Shown here: positions 1-5,437 of the stretch, piece after piece
Numbering within the stretch: position 1 is the first letter of the stretch
Layout: each line of letters starts with the position of its first letter
Origin: an uncultured Eubacteriales bacterium
GTDB lineage: Bacteria; Bacillota; Clostridia; Oscillospirales; Acutalibacteraceae
DNA: 5,437 nucleotides
Assembly: GCA_934718145.1 (NCBI GenBank)
Contig: CAKUZC010000076.1
Span: 1-5,437 of the forward strand
Direction of reading: 5' to 3'
Notes under the pieces: model-generated
Database searches by the model: none
The model's input: the letters and a program-made list of their open reading frames with translations, nothing else
What the model was told of the DNA's origin: nothing
Position numbers and translations under genes: made by a program

Positions 1-3000
1 TTGTCATCCTTATCGAGAATAGACAAATCAAGTCCCATTGATTGTAATTCTTTTATGAGAACTTTGAAAGATTCAGGAATTCCCGGTTTAGGAATATTTT
101 CACCCTTGACTATTGCTTCGTAAGTTTTAACCCTACCAACAACGTCATCAGATTTAACGGTAAGAATTTCTTGCAATGTATAAGCAGCTCCATACGCTTC
201 CAAAGCCCAAACTTCCATTTCTCCGAAACGTTGGCCACCAAACTGCGCTTTACCTCCAAGAGGTTGTTGTGTAACAAGAGAATATGGGCCTGTCGAACGA
301 GCATGAATTTTATCATCAACCAAGTGGTGAAGTTTAAGATAATACATATATCCAACAGTTACTGGATTGTCAAAATATTCACCGGTTCTACCATCTTTAA
401 GCCACATCTTTCCTGTTTCACTGTACCCGGCATCTTTAAGGCATTGGAATATATCATCTTCATGAGCTCCGTCAAATACCGGTGTAGCAATCTTCCAACC
501 AAGCGCTTTAGCGGCATATCCCAAGTGAACCTCCAAAACCTGACCAATGTTCATACGTGAAGGAACACCGAGCGGATTAAGAACTATATCAAGCGGAGTA
601 CCATCGGGTAAAAATGGCATATCTTCAACAGGAAGGATTCTAGACACAACACCCTTATTACCGTGGCGTCCTGCCATCTTATCCCCTACTGAAATTTTTC
701 TCTTCTGTGCAATATAACATCTTACAACTTTATTTACTCCCGGAGAAAGTTCATCTTTACTGTTCTCACGTGTAAATACTTTAACGTCAACAACGATTCC
801 ATACTCACCATGCGGAACACGAAGTGATGTATCTCTTACTTCTCTTGCTTTTTCTCCAAAAATCGCTCTAAGCAATCTCTCTTCTGCTGTAAGTTCTGTT
901 TCTCCTTTTGGAGTTACTTTTCCTACTAAAATGTCCCCGGCACGAACTTCGGCACCGACTCTTATAATTCCGTCTTCATCCAAATCACGCAGCAAATCTT
1001 CGTTGACATTCGGAATATCACGGGTAATTTCTTCAGGTCCAAGTTTGGTATCTCGAGATTCCATTTCATACTCTTCTATATGAATAGAAGTATATACATC
1101 TTCTCTTACTATTTTTTCACTTATTAATACAGCGTCTTCGTAGTTATATCCTTCCCAAGTCATAAATCCGATTAAGGCATTTTTTCCAAGACTTATCTCA
1201 CCCTTATCGGTTGCAGGACCGTCTGCGAGAACTTCTCCGGCAACAAATTTTTGACCTACTGAAACAATAGGAACCTGATTTACGCATGTACTTTGGTTAG
1301 AACGGGCAAATTTTATAAGATTGAATCTTTCGTTTCTACCTGAATTATATCTGACAACTATTTTATCCGCACTTACACTTAAAACTTCTCCGTCTTCTTT
1401 AGCCAAAATGCAAACACCTGAATCCACTCCGGCCTGATATTCGATACCGGTTCCCACTATGGGCGCTTCACTTTTTAAGAGCGGAACAGCTTGCTTCTGC
1501 ATGTTTGAACCCATCAACGCACGGTTTGCGTCATCGTTTTCAAGGAAAGGAATCATAGCAGTTGCAACAGAAACTACCATTTTAGGAGATACATCCATAT
1601 AATCCGGTTGTGAACGTTCAACTTCCACAAATTGATCTCTATATCTTCCGTTTACCTTTGCATGAACAAAACGTCCTTCTTCGTCTAAGGGTTCATTTGC
1701 CTGCGCAACTATATAATCGTCTTCTTCATCGGCTGTCATGTAAACTACCTCGGAAGTAACCTTTCCCGTTGCCTTATCAACTTTTCTGAACGGTGCCTCT
1801 ATAAATCCATACTCGTTTACTCTTGCAAAAGTCGAAAGATAAGAAATCAATCCTATGTTCGGACCTTCTGGGGTTTCAATCGGACACATACGTCCATAAT
1901 GGCTGTAATGAACGTCACGAACTTCAAATCCTGCACGGTCTCTTGAAAGTCCTCCGGGTCCCAATGCTGACAAACGACGTTTATGAGTCAATTCAGAAAG
2001 AGGATTCGTCTGATCCATAAACTGTGAAAGCGGTGACGAACCAAAAAATTCTTTTATTGCAGCGACTATAGGTCTGATATTGATAAGAGCATTAGGAGTA
2101 ATTACCTCAAGATCCTGGGCTTGAAGAGTCATTCTCTCTCTTATAACTCTTTCAAGTCTTGAAAATCCTATTCTTACCTGATTTTGAAGAAGCTCTCCTA
2201 CTGAACGTATTCTCCTGTTTCCTAAATGGTCAATATCATCCGTGACTCCTACGCCATGAGTCAAACATGTCATATAGTTTATAGAAGCAAATATATCGTC
2301 TATTATTATGTGTTTTGGAATAAGTTCGTCTTTTCTATTTTTAATGGCAATTTTAAGGTCTTTTTCTGTCTCACATGACTCAAGAATATCGCAAAGAATA
2401 CTAAATCTTACTTTTTCTCTGATATCACATTCTTTTTTTGCATCAAAATCCACAAATTTGTTTATATCAACCATTCCGTTGGATATGATCTTTATCTCAT
2501 TTCCATCTTTTTTGATGTACGCCATACAAATGCCGGCGTTTTCTATTTCCAAAGCTTTTTCTTCAGAAACAATTTCGCCAACATCTGCTATAATTTCACC
2601 TGTGAGCGGATTCGGAATAGGTCTGGAAAGTTCTTGACCTTTAATGCGATGAGAGATAGCTAACTTTTTATTGTATTTATATCTTCCGACACGTGAAAGA
2701 TCGTATCTTCTTGCATCAAAAAGTAAAGAATTTATGTGCGCTTGAGAGTTTTCTAATGTAGGCGGCTCACCCGGACGAAGTTTTCTATATACTTCAAAAA
2801 GAGCCTCTTCTATATTCTTACATGCATCTTTTTCAAGTGTTGCTAAAATGCGCTCATCCTCGCCGAAATATTCTGTTATTTCAGCGTCAGTTCCAAGCCC
2901 TAAAGCTCTTATAAAAGTTGTAAGAGGTATTTTTCTATTTTTATCTATTCTTACATACAAGATATCATTGGAGTCGGTTTCGTACTCCAACCATGCTCCA

Positions 3001-3503
3001 CGATTCGGAATTATTGTTGAACTGAAAAGCTCTTTACCGGTTTTATCGTACTCCATTTTAAAATAAACACCGGGTGAACGAACTAATTGAGAAATTACAA
3101 CACGTTCAGCACCATTTATAATAAATGTTCCGCTGTCAGTCATTATGGGGAACTCTCCCATAAAAACGTCTGATTCCTTGACCTGACCAGTTTCTTTATT
3201 GAGCAAACGTGCAGTAACCCTCAAAGCCGCAGCGTATGTAGTATCTCGTTCTTTGCATTCATTTATATCGTAAGTAGGGTGATTAACATCCATGGTGTAA
3301 TCGGTAAAGTCCAAAACAAGATTTCCGGTGTAGTCCGTTATACCGGACACATCTTTAAAAACTTCTTTTAAACCTTCTTGCAAAAACCAATTGTAAGAAT
3401 TTTTTTGAATTTCCAAAAGATGCGGAAGTTTTATCACTTCATCAATTTTGGAAAAGCTCATTCTGGTTGTCTTCCCAAGCTGCAGCGGTTTGACATTTAC
3501 CAT
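1..3503 (-). CDS. rpoB: DNA-directed RNA polymerase subunit beta (3' end cut by window)
   Basis: This is the beta subunit of core RNA polymerase, which forms one side of the cleft and part of the active centre with beta' (RpoC). Translation from ATG at 3503-3501 gives 1167 uninterrupted codons to the window edge. Landmarks in order: [11 protein letters not shown] (residues 125-135) and [10 protein letters not shown] (139-148) in the protrusion; IDHLGNRR before the fork; the rifampicin cluster (488-514); [12 protein letters not shown]; the acidic pair E789/D790 in GYNYEDAV, matching E. coli E813/D814; [12 protein letters not shown] (940-951) with active-site lysines; and [20 protein letters not shown] (1080-1099) near the C-terminus. 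It reads past the point where E. coli RpoB ends (after the [14 protein letters not shown] block), so only a short variable tail is missing. The large lineage insertions of the E. coli protein are absent, as usual in Bacillota. An in-frame ATG at 3521 would add MECFKS, but the [10 protein letters not shown] start fits clostridial RpoB and has the better ribosome binding site. rpoC is expected just beyond the left edge but is not seen. Confidence 0.99.
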   Translation of the reverse strand, partial: MVNVKPLQLGKTTRMSFSKIDEVIKLPHLLEIQKNSYNWFLQEGLKEVFKDVSGITDYTGNLVLDFTDYTMDVNHPTYDINECKERDTTYAAALRVTARLLNKETGQVKESDVFMGEFPIMTDSGTFIINGAERVVISQLVRSPGVYFKMEYDKTGKELFSSTIIPNRGAWLEYETDSNDILYVRIDKNRKIPLTTFIRALGLGTDAEITEYFGEDERILATLEKDACKNIEEALFEVYRKLRPGEPPTLENSQAHINSLLFDARRYDLSRVGRYKYNKKLAISHRIKGQELSRPIPNPLTGEIIADVGEIVSEEKALEIENAGICMAYIKKDGNEIKIISNGMVDINKFVDFDAKKECDIREKVRFSILCDILESCETEKDLKIAIKNRKDELIPKHIIIDDIFASINYMTCLTHGVGVTDDIDHLGNRRIRSVGELLQNQVRIGFSRLERVIRERMTLQAQDLEVITPNALINIRPIVAAIKEFFGSSPLSQFMDQTNPLSELTHKRRLSALGPGGLSRDRAGFEVRDVHYSHYGRMCPIETPEGPNIGLISYLSTFARVNEYGFIEAPFRKVDKATGKVTSEVVYMTADEEDDYIVAQANEPLDEEGRFVHAKVNGRYRDQFVEVERSQPDYMDVSPKMVVSVATAMIPFLENDDANRALMGSNMQKQAVPLLKSEAPIVGTGIEYQAGVDSGVCILAKEDGEVLSVSADKIVVRYNSGRNERFNLIKFARSNQSTCVNQVPIVSVGQKFVAGEVLADGPATDKGEISLGKNALIGFMTWEGYNYEDAVLISEKIVREDVYTSIHIEEYEMESRDTKLGPEEITRDIPNVNEDLLRDLDEDGIIRVGAEVRAGDILVGKVTPKGETELTAEERLLRAIFGEKAREVRDTSLRVPHGEYGIVVDVKVFTRENSKDELSPGVNKVVRCYIAQKRKISVGDKMAGRHGNKGVVSRILPVEDMPFLPDGTPLDIVLNPLGVPSRMNIGQVLEVHLGYAAKALGWKIATPVFDGAHEDDIFQCLKDAGYSETGKMWLKDGRTGEYFDNPVTVGYMYYLKLHHLVDDKIHARSTGPYSLVTQQPLGGKAQFGGQRFGEMEVWALEAYGAAYTLQEILTVKSDDVVGRVKTYEAIVKGENIPKPGIPESFKVLIKELQSMGLDLSILDKDD
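1962..2042 (-). other. rpoB: Rifampicin resistance-determining region (cluster I) of rpoB
   Basis: This segment encodes residues 488-514, equivalent to E. coli RpoB 507-533 (local number = E. coli number minus 19). It forms the rifampicin pocket next to the RNA exit path. The residues most often mutated in resistance are wild type: Asp at 516 (here 497), His at 526 (507, codon CAT) and Ser at 531 (512, codon TCA). Relative to E. coli the segment has Pro for Gln at 510 (491, codon CCG), Thr for Asn at 518, Leu for Ile at 524 and Leu for Ile at 530. From memory, the last three are common in Bacillota; the proline is less usual. The alignment to E. coli needs no gaps. Confidence 0.93.
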
Positions 3504-3513
3504 AGATTTAAAA

Positions 3514-3519
3514 CACTCC
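3514..3519 (-). promoter_or_regulatory. rpoB: Ribosome binding site of rpoB
   Basis: The minus strand reads GGAGTG here, 10 bases before the ATG at 3503 (12 bases counted from GGAG). The spacing is slightly long but acceptable. The alternative in-frame ATG at 3521 overlaps this site and has only A-rich sequence and a TGA stop immediately upstream, so this site favours the start at 3503. Confidence 0.7.
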
Positions 3520-3629
3520 ATTCATTTTTTAACGTTTAAACTAAAAAAACCAAGTAAAACATAATTTAAAAGCATACTTTTTCAAAAGAAACATATATTC
3601 TTCTTCATCGCATTCACTTTTTATTTCAC

Positions 3630-3658
3630 TTGATTTTACGATAAACCTGTGATACCAT
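3630..3658 (+). promoter_or_regulatory. tyrS: Candidate promoter for tyrS
   Basis: TTGATT (3630-3635) is separated by 17 bases from TACCAT (3653-3658), and the -10 is preceded by TGA, an extended -10 (TGN) arrangement. Each hexamer matches four of six consensus bases. Initiation would be near 3665, leaving a leader of about 155 nt before tyrS. Its 5' end would overlap the predicted 5' end of the opposing rpoB transcript by about 30 bases. An alternative -10, TATAGT at 3717-3722, matches five of six bases but has no recognisable -35 and lies within the spacer of the rpoB promoter. Confidence 0.4.
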
Positions 3659-3675
3659 AAAAATAGTTTTAATAT

Positions 3676-3692
3676 ATTGTACAAATTACAAT
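3676..3692 (-). repeat. Small inverted repeat at the predicted 5' end of the rpoB leader
   Basis: ATTGTA and TACAAT form perfect 6-bp arms around a 5-base loop. On the minus strand the repeat starts a few bases downstream of the predicted rpoB transcription start. It could form a weak hairpin at the 5' end of the mRNA, where such stems can protect transcripts from decay, or be a binding site for a dimeric regulator. The arms are AT-rich (one G-C pair each), so chance is a real alternative. Confidence 0.35.
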
Positions 3693-3702
3693 GCAATGTA
3701 GT

Positions 3703-3731
3703 ATTTTACCGCATTTTATAGTGTACGTCAA
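3703..3731 (-). promoter_or_regulatory. rpoB: Sigma-A type promoter for rpoB
   Basis: On the minus strand, TTGACG (3731-3726, five of six matches to the -35 consensus) is followed after exactly 17 bases by TAAAAT (3708-3703, five of six matches to the -10 consensus). Initiation would be expected near 3696, giving an rpoB leader of about 190 nt. This is the best promoter-like match I found in the window and points the right way to drive rpoB. It implies that rpoB is transcribed from its own promoter rather than only by read-through from ribosomal protein genes. The motif is seen directly; the start site is inferred. Confidence 0.8.
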
Positions 3732-3805
3732 GTAAAATTTGCGCTTTAAATATTTTTATTTTCAATTAATAAGATATTTAGAGCTTTTTCTTATTATTTC
3801 TTGAA

Positions 3806-3811
3806 AGAGGT
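3806..3811 (+). promoter_or_regulatory. tyrS: Ribosome binding site of tyrS
   Basis: AGAGGT, within GAAAGAGGT, lies 8 bases upstream of the ATG at 3820. Sequence and spacing suit a Bacillota ribosome binding site and support this start codon. Confidence 0.8.
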
Positions 3812-3819
3812 AACATTTT

Positions 3820-5040
3820 ATGGATATTTATAGAGAACTTTCCGAACGAGAGCTTATCGCTCAAGTAACAAATGAAGAAAAAGTCAAAGAATTATTAAAT
3901 ACACAGAAAGTACCTTTTTATATCGGCTTCGAACCTACTGCTGATTCACTGCATGTCGGACATTTTGTTCAGCTAATGGTTATGGCGAGACTCCAAAAAG
4001 CCGGACATATCCCAATAATACTTTTTGGCGGTGGAACAGGACTTATAGGTGATCCATCCGGAAAAACCGATATGAGAAAAATGCTCACTCCGGAAATCAT
4101 AAATCACAATGTTGAGTGTTTTAAAAAACAAGCTTCGAAATTTTTGGATTTAACTCCGGGCAAAGCATTGATTGTAAATAATGCAGATTGGCTTATGGAC
4201 TTGAATTACATACAATTTTTAAGAGAAATAGGCGTTCATTTTTCAATAAACAGAATGTTAGCAGCTGAATGTTACAAACAACGTCTGGAACGAGGTTTGA
4301 CCTTTTTTGAACTCAATTACATGATAATGCAAAGTTATGATTTTCTTGTTTTAAGCAGGAAATACGGCTGCAAACTTGAGTTGGGAGGCGACGACCAATG
4401 GAGCAACATTATAGGCGGTGTGGAACTTGTGAGAAGATGTGACAGAAAGGATGTTTACGGTCTTACATTCAAACTTCTTACCACGAGTGAAGGCAAAAAA
4501 ATGGGAAAAACTGAAAAAGGCGCTCTTTGGCTCGATGCAAACCGCACTTCTCCTTACGAATTTTATCAATATTGGAGAAATATTGACGACAAAGACGTTA
4601 CAAATTGCATGAAAATGTTAACTTTTATTCCCGTATCTGAAATAAAGGAATACGAAAAATTATCCGGAAGTGATATTAATAAAGCCAAAGAAAAACTTGC
4701 ATACGAAATAACAAAACTGGTTCACGGAGAAGAAGAAGCTGAAAAATCAATGCAAACCGCTCGTTCTCTTTTTGGAAACAAAAATTTAGATTCCGATATA
4801 CCTGAGTTTAAATTTCCGAAAGAAAAATTATCAGAAAATTCCACCGAACTTTTACTCATACTGACTGAATCCGGACTCGCATCATCAAAAAGCGAAGCAA
4901 GAAGGCTAATTTCCCAGGGAGGAATCTCAATCGACGGGGAAAAAATCAATGACGTTACTTATCTTGTAGACAATCAATTAATCGAAAAAGGAATAGTAGT
5001 TAAAAAAGGTAAAAAAATCTATAAAAAAATATTGGTATAA
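3820..5040 (+). CDS. tyrS: Tyrosine--tRNA ligase
   Basis: This cytoplasmic class Ic aminoacyl-tRNA synthetase activates tyrosine with ATP and charges tRNA-Tyr, normally as a homodimer. The 406-residue length is typical of bacterial TyrS. In the Rossmann catalytic domain the HIGH motif is HVGH (45-48), and the tyrosine-site residues match Bacillus stearothermophilus TyrRS: Y34, D78, Y167, Q171 and D174. The loop GLIGDPSGK supplies K82, with R86 following; D192 and Q193 lie in GGDDQW; and the KMSKS-type loop is KMGKT (227-231). The C-terminal part (about 342-406), including SGLASSKSEARRLI and GGISIDGEKI, is the S4-like domain that contacts the tRNA. One oddity is Glu at position 38 (GFEPTADSLHVGH), where most homologues have Asp. 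The gene is monocistronic as seen, divergent from rpoB and followed by a terminator. No T-box leader was found, although many Bacillota tyrS genes have one. Confidence 0.98.
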   Translation: MDIYRELSERELIAQVTNEEKVKELLNTQKVPFYIGFEPTADSLHVGHFVQLMVMARLQKAGHIPIILFGGGTGLIGDPSGKTDMRKMLTPEIINHNVECFKKQASKFLDLTPGKALIVNNADWLMDLNYIQFLREIGVHFSINRMLAAECYKQRLERGLTFFELNYMIMQSYDFLVLSRKYGCKLELGGDDQWSNIIGGVELVRRCDRKDVYGLTFKLLTTSEGKKMGKTEKGALWLDANRTSPYEFYQYWRNIDDKDVTNCMKMLTFIPVSEIKEYEKLSGSDINKAKEKLAYEITKLVHGEEEAEKSMQTARSLFGNKNLDSDIPEFKFPKEKLSENSTELLLILTESGLASSKSEARRLISQGGISIDGEKINDVTYLVDNQLIEKGIVVKKGKKIYKKILV

Positions 5041-5057
5041 TTAATATTAAAAATTTA

Positions 5058-5097
5058 TCCCACCTGAGTAATATCTCAAGTGGGACTTTTATTATTT
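5058..5097 (+). terminator. Rho-independent terminator after tyrS, probably bidirectional
   Basis: TCCCACCTGAG (5058-5068) pairs with CTCAAGTGGGA (5075-5085) around the loop TAATAT. This gives an 11-position stem with a single C-A mismatch, followed on the plus strand by CTTTTATTATTT. It begins 18 bases after the tyrS stop. Read on the minus strand, the same stem ends about 20 bases after the stop of the converging gene and is followed by ATAAATTTTTAAT, a weaker U tract. It therefore probably terminates transcripts from both sides. Confidence 0.9.
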
Positions 5098-5103
5098 GAA
5101 GTT

Positions 5104-5437
5104 TTAAACCATTCTTCCTGTTTTATAATATTCTTCAATTGAATTAACTTGTTTACCCTTTAATTCTTTATTTATAAACATCGTTCCTGCTGGTGTAAGA
5201 TTTGAAATGCATTTCCTAAAAGCGTCAAGACCAGGATTTTGTCCTATCGATGTGCAATATCTAATTAAAATATCTCTATTCGGATAAATAATTACTATAT
5301 TTTCACCTTCTCCATTCTTTTTTATTTCATACACAAGATTTTCTTCTACCAACCGTCCACCGCTAAAAACAAGATCCCTCAAATCCGATGGATAATATGC
5401 TTCTCTCAGCTTATTTTCATCACGTTCTCCTGTACAA
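5104..5437 (-). CDS. Unrecognised protein, C-terminal part only (5' end beyond window)
   Basis: The frame is open from the right edge (first full codon at 5436-5434) to TAA at 5106-5104, giving 110 residues ending in EYYKTGRMV. I do not recognise the family. The visible part is soluble-looking and mixed in charge, with no membrane segment, signal peptide, cysteine cluster or clear catalytic motif. Alternating hydrophobic stretches such as NLVYEIKKN and ENIVIIYPNRDILIRYC suggest beta strands, and LDAFRKCISNL looks helical. A TTG at 5382 is an internal leucine rather than a start: it has no ribosome binding site, and coding-like sequence (GERDENKLREAYYPSDL) runs upstream of it in frame. The gene converges on tyrS and shares its terminator. 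Codon use looks similar to its neighbours. It is probably a real chromosomal gene, but no function can be assigned from this piece. Confidence 0.7.
   Translation of the reverse strand, partial: CTGERDENKLREAYYPSDLRDLVFSGGRLVEENLVYEIKKNGEGENIVIIYPNRDILIRYCTSIGQNPGLDAFRKCISNLTPAGTMFINKELKGKQVNSIEEYYKTGRMV

Larger units (their letters stand above)
3504..3819. other. Divergent rpoB/tyrS intergenic regulatory region
   Basis: This 316-bp, very AT-rich stretch separates the divergent starts of rpoB and tyrS. It contains the rpoB promoter, a candidate tyrS promoter, an inverted repeat and the two ribosome binding sites listed separately. I found no credible protein-coding gene on either strand; the open frames here are about ten codons and lack ribosome binding sites. 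I found no tRNA-like sequence, no T-box signature and no strong GC-containing terminator hairpin. Between about 3540 and 3600 there is nothing beyond homopolymeric A/T runs. Confidence 0.85.

Noticed and set aside
171..560. 129-codon plus-strand open frame (also 1823-2020, 2308-2637 and 2848-3066)
   Set aside because: These lie antisense to well-conserved rpoB sequence and have no protein family features. They are shadows of the real frame.
3501..3521. Alternative rpoB start six codons upstream (ATG at 3521)
   Set aside because: It is directly preceded by TGA and lacks its own ribosome binding site, and the extra MECFKS does not fit clostridial RpoB N-termini. The GGAGTG site suits the start at 3503.
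3540..3585. Possible attenuator in the rpoB leader: AAGTA/TACTT arms followed by a T run on the minus strand
   Set aside because: It has only five AT-rich pairs around an 18-base loop, too weak to act as an intrinsic terminator.
3626..3658. Ten-codon leader peptide frame (MVSQVYRKIK) in the rpoB leader
   Set aside because: It has no ribosome binding site, no regulatory codon run and no adjacent terminator/antiterminator pair. Such short frames are expected by chance.
3549..3738. CAAGTAAAA occurring twice in the intergenic region
   Set aside because: Short AT-rich words recur by chance in this composition, and the copies are 180 bases apart without regular spacing.
4351..4949. Minus-strand open frames of 72 and 75 codons
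   Set aside because: They are antisense to conserved tyrS catalytic and S4-domain sequence, so they are shadows.
5380..5382. TTG as start codon of the right-edge gene
   Set aside because: There is no ribosome binding site upstream and the frame continues open with coding-like sequence to the window edge, so the true start lies outside.
5408..5435. AGGAG followed after 6 bases by ATG on the minus strand near the right edge
   Set aside because: It looks like a good ribosome binding site, but the ATG frame stops at TGA after four codons and differs from the long frame. Probably coincidence inside the coding sequence.
1..5437. CRISPR arrays, tRNA or rRNA genes, insertion sequences, attachment sites, defence or mobile systems
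   Set aside because: No regularly spaced repeats, tRNA-like cloverleaf sequence, transposase-like frames or terminal inverted repeats were seen. The window is essentially housekeeping chromosome.

Overview
The window suggests a low-GC Bacillota (Firmicutes), most likely a clostridial or Tissierellia-like anaerobe. The DNA is AT-rich. The RNA polymerase beta subunit starts with a clostridial-type N-terminus ([17 protein letters not shown]). The tyrosyl-tRNA synthetase has the KMGKT signature common in clostridia. Tryptophan is read from TGG in both recognised genes and TGA is not used as a sense codon, so the standard bacterial code applies. The genus cannot be fixed from the sequence alone.

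Layout. (1) Positions 1-3503, minus strand: rpoB, 1167 codons visible, cut at its 3' end by the window edge; only the lineage-variable C-terminal tail should be missing. (2) Positions 3504-3819: a 316-bp divergent intergenic region. It holds a near-consensus sigma-A promoter for rpoB (3703-3731), a small inverted repeat at the predicted 5' end of the rpoB transcript, a weaker candidate promoter for tyrS (3630-3658) and a ribosome binding site for each gene. I see no T-box in it. (3) Positions 3820-5040, plus strand: tyrS, complete, 406 residues. (4) Positions 5041-5103: a 63-bp convergent gap with a strong stem-loop terminator that probably serves both sides. (5) Positions 5104-5437, minus strand: the C-terminal 110 residues of a protein I do not recognise, open to the window edge.

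Both recognised genes are essential housekeeping genes: transcription (RpoB) and tRNA charging (TyrS). They are divergent neighbours rather than an operon. The most notable points are that rpoB has its own promoter and a roughly 190-nt leader instead of following rplL, and that the rifampicin pocket carries two unusual residues (Pro at E. coli position 510 and Tyr at E. coli position 574), while the classical resistance positions D516, H526 and S531 are wild type. I see no novel defence, mobile or RNA-based system here. The one open question of function is the truncated gene at the right edge.
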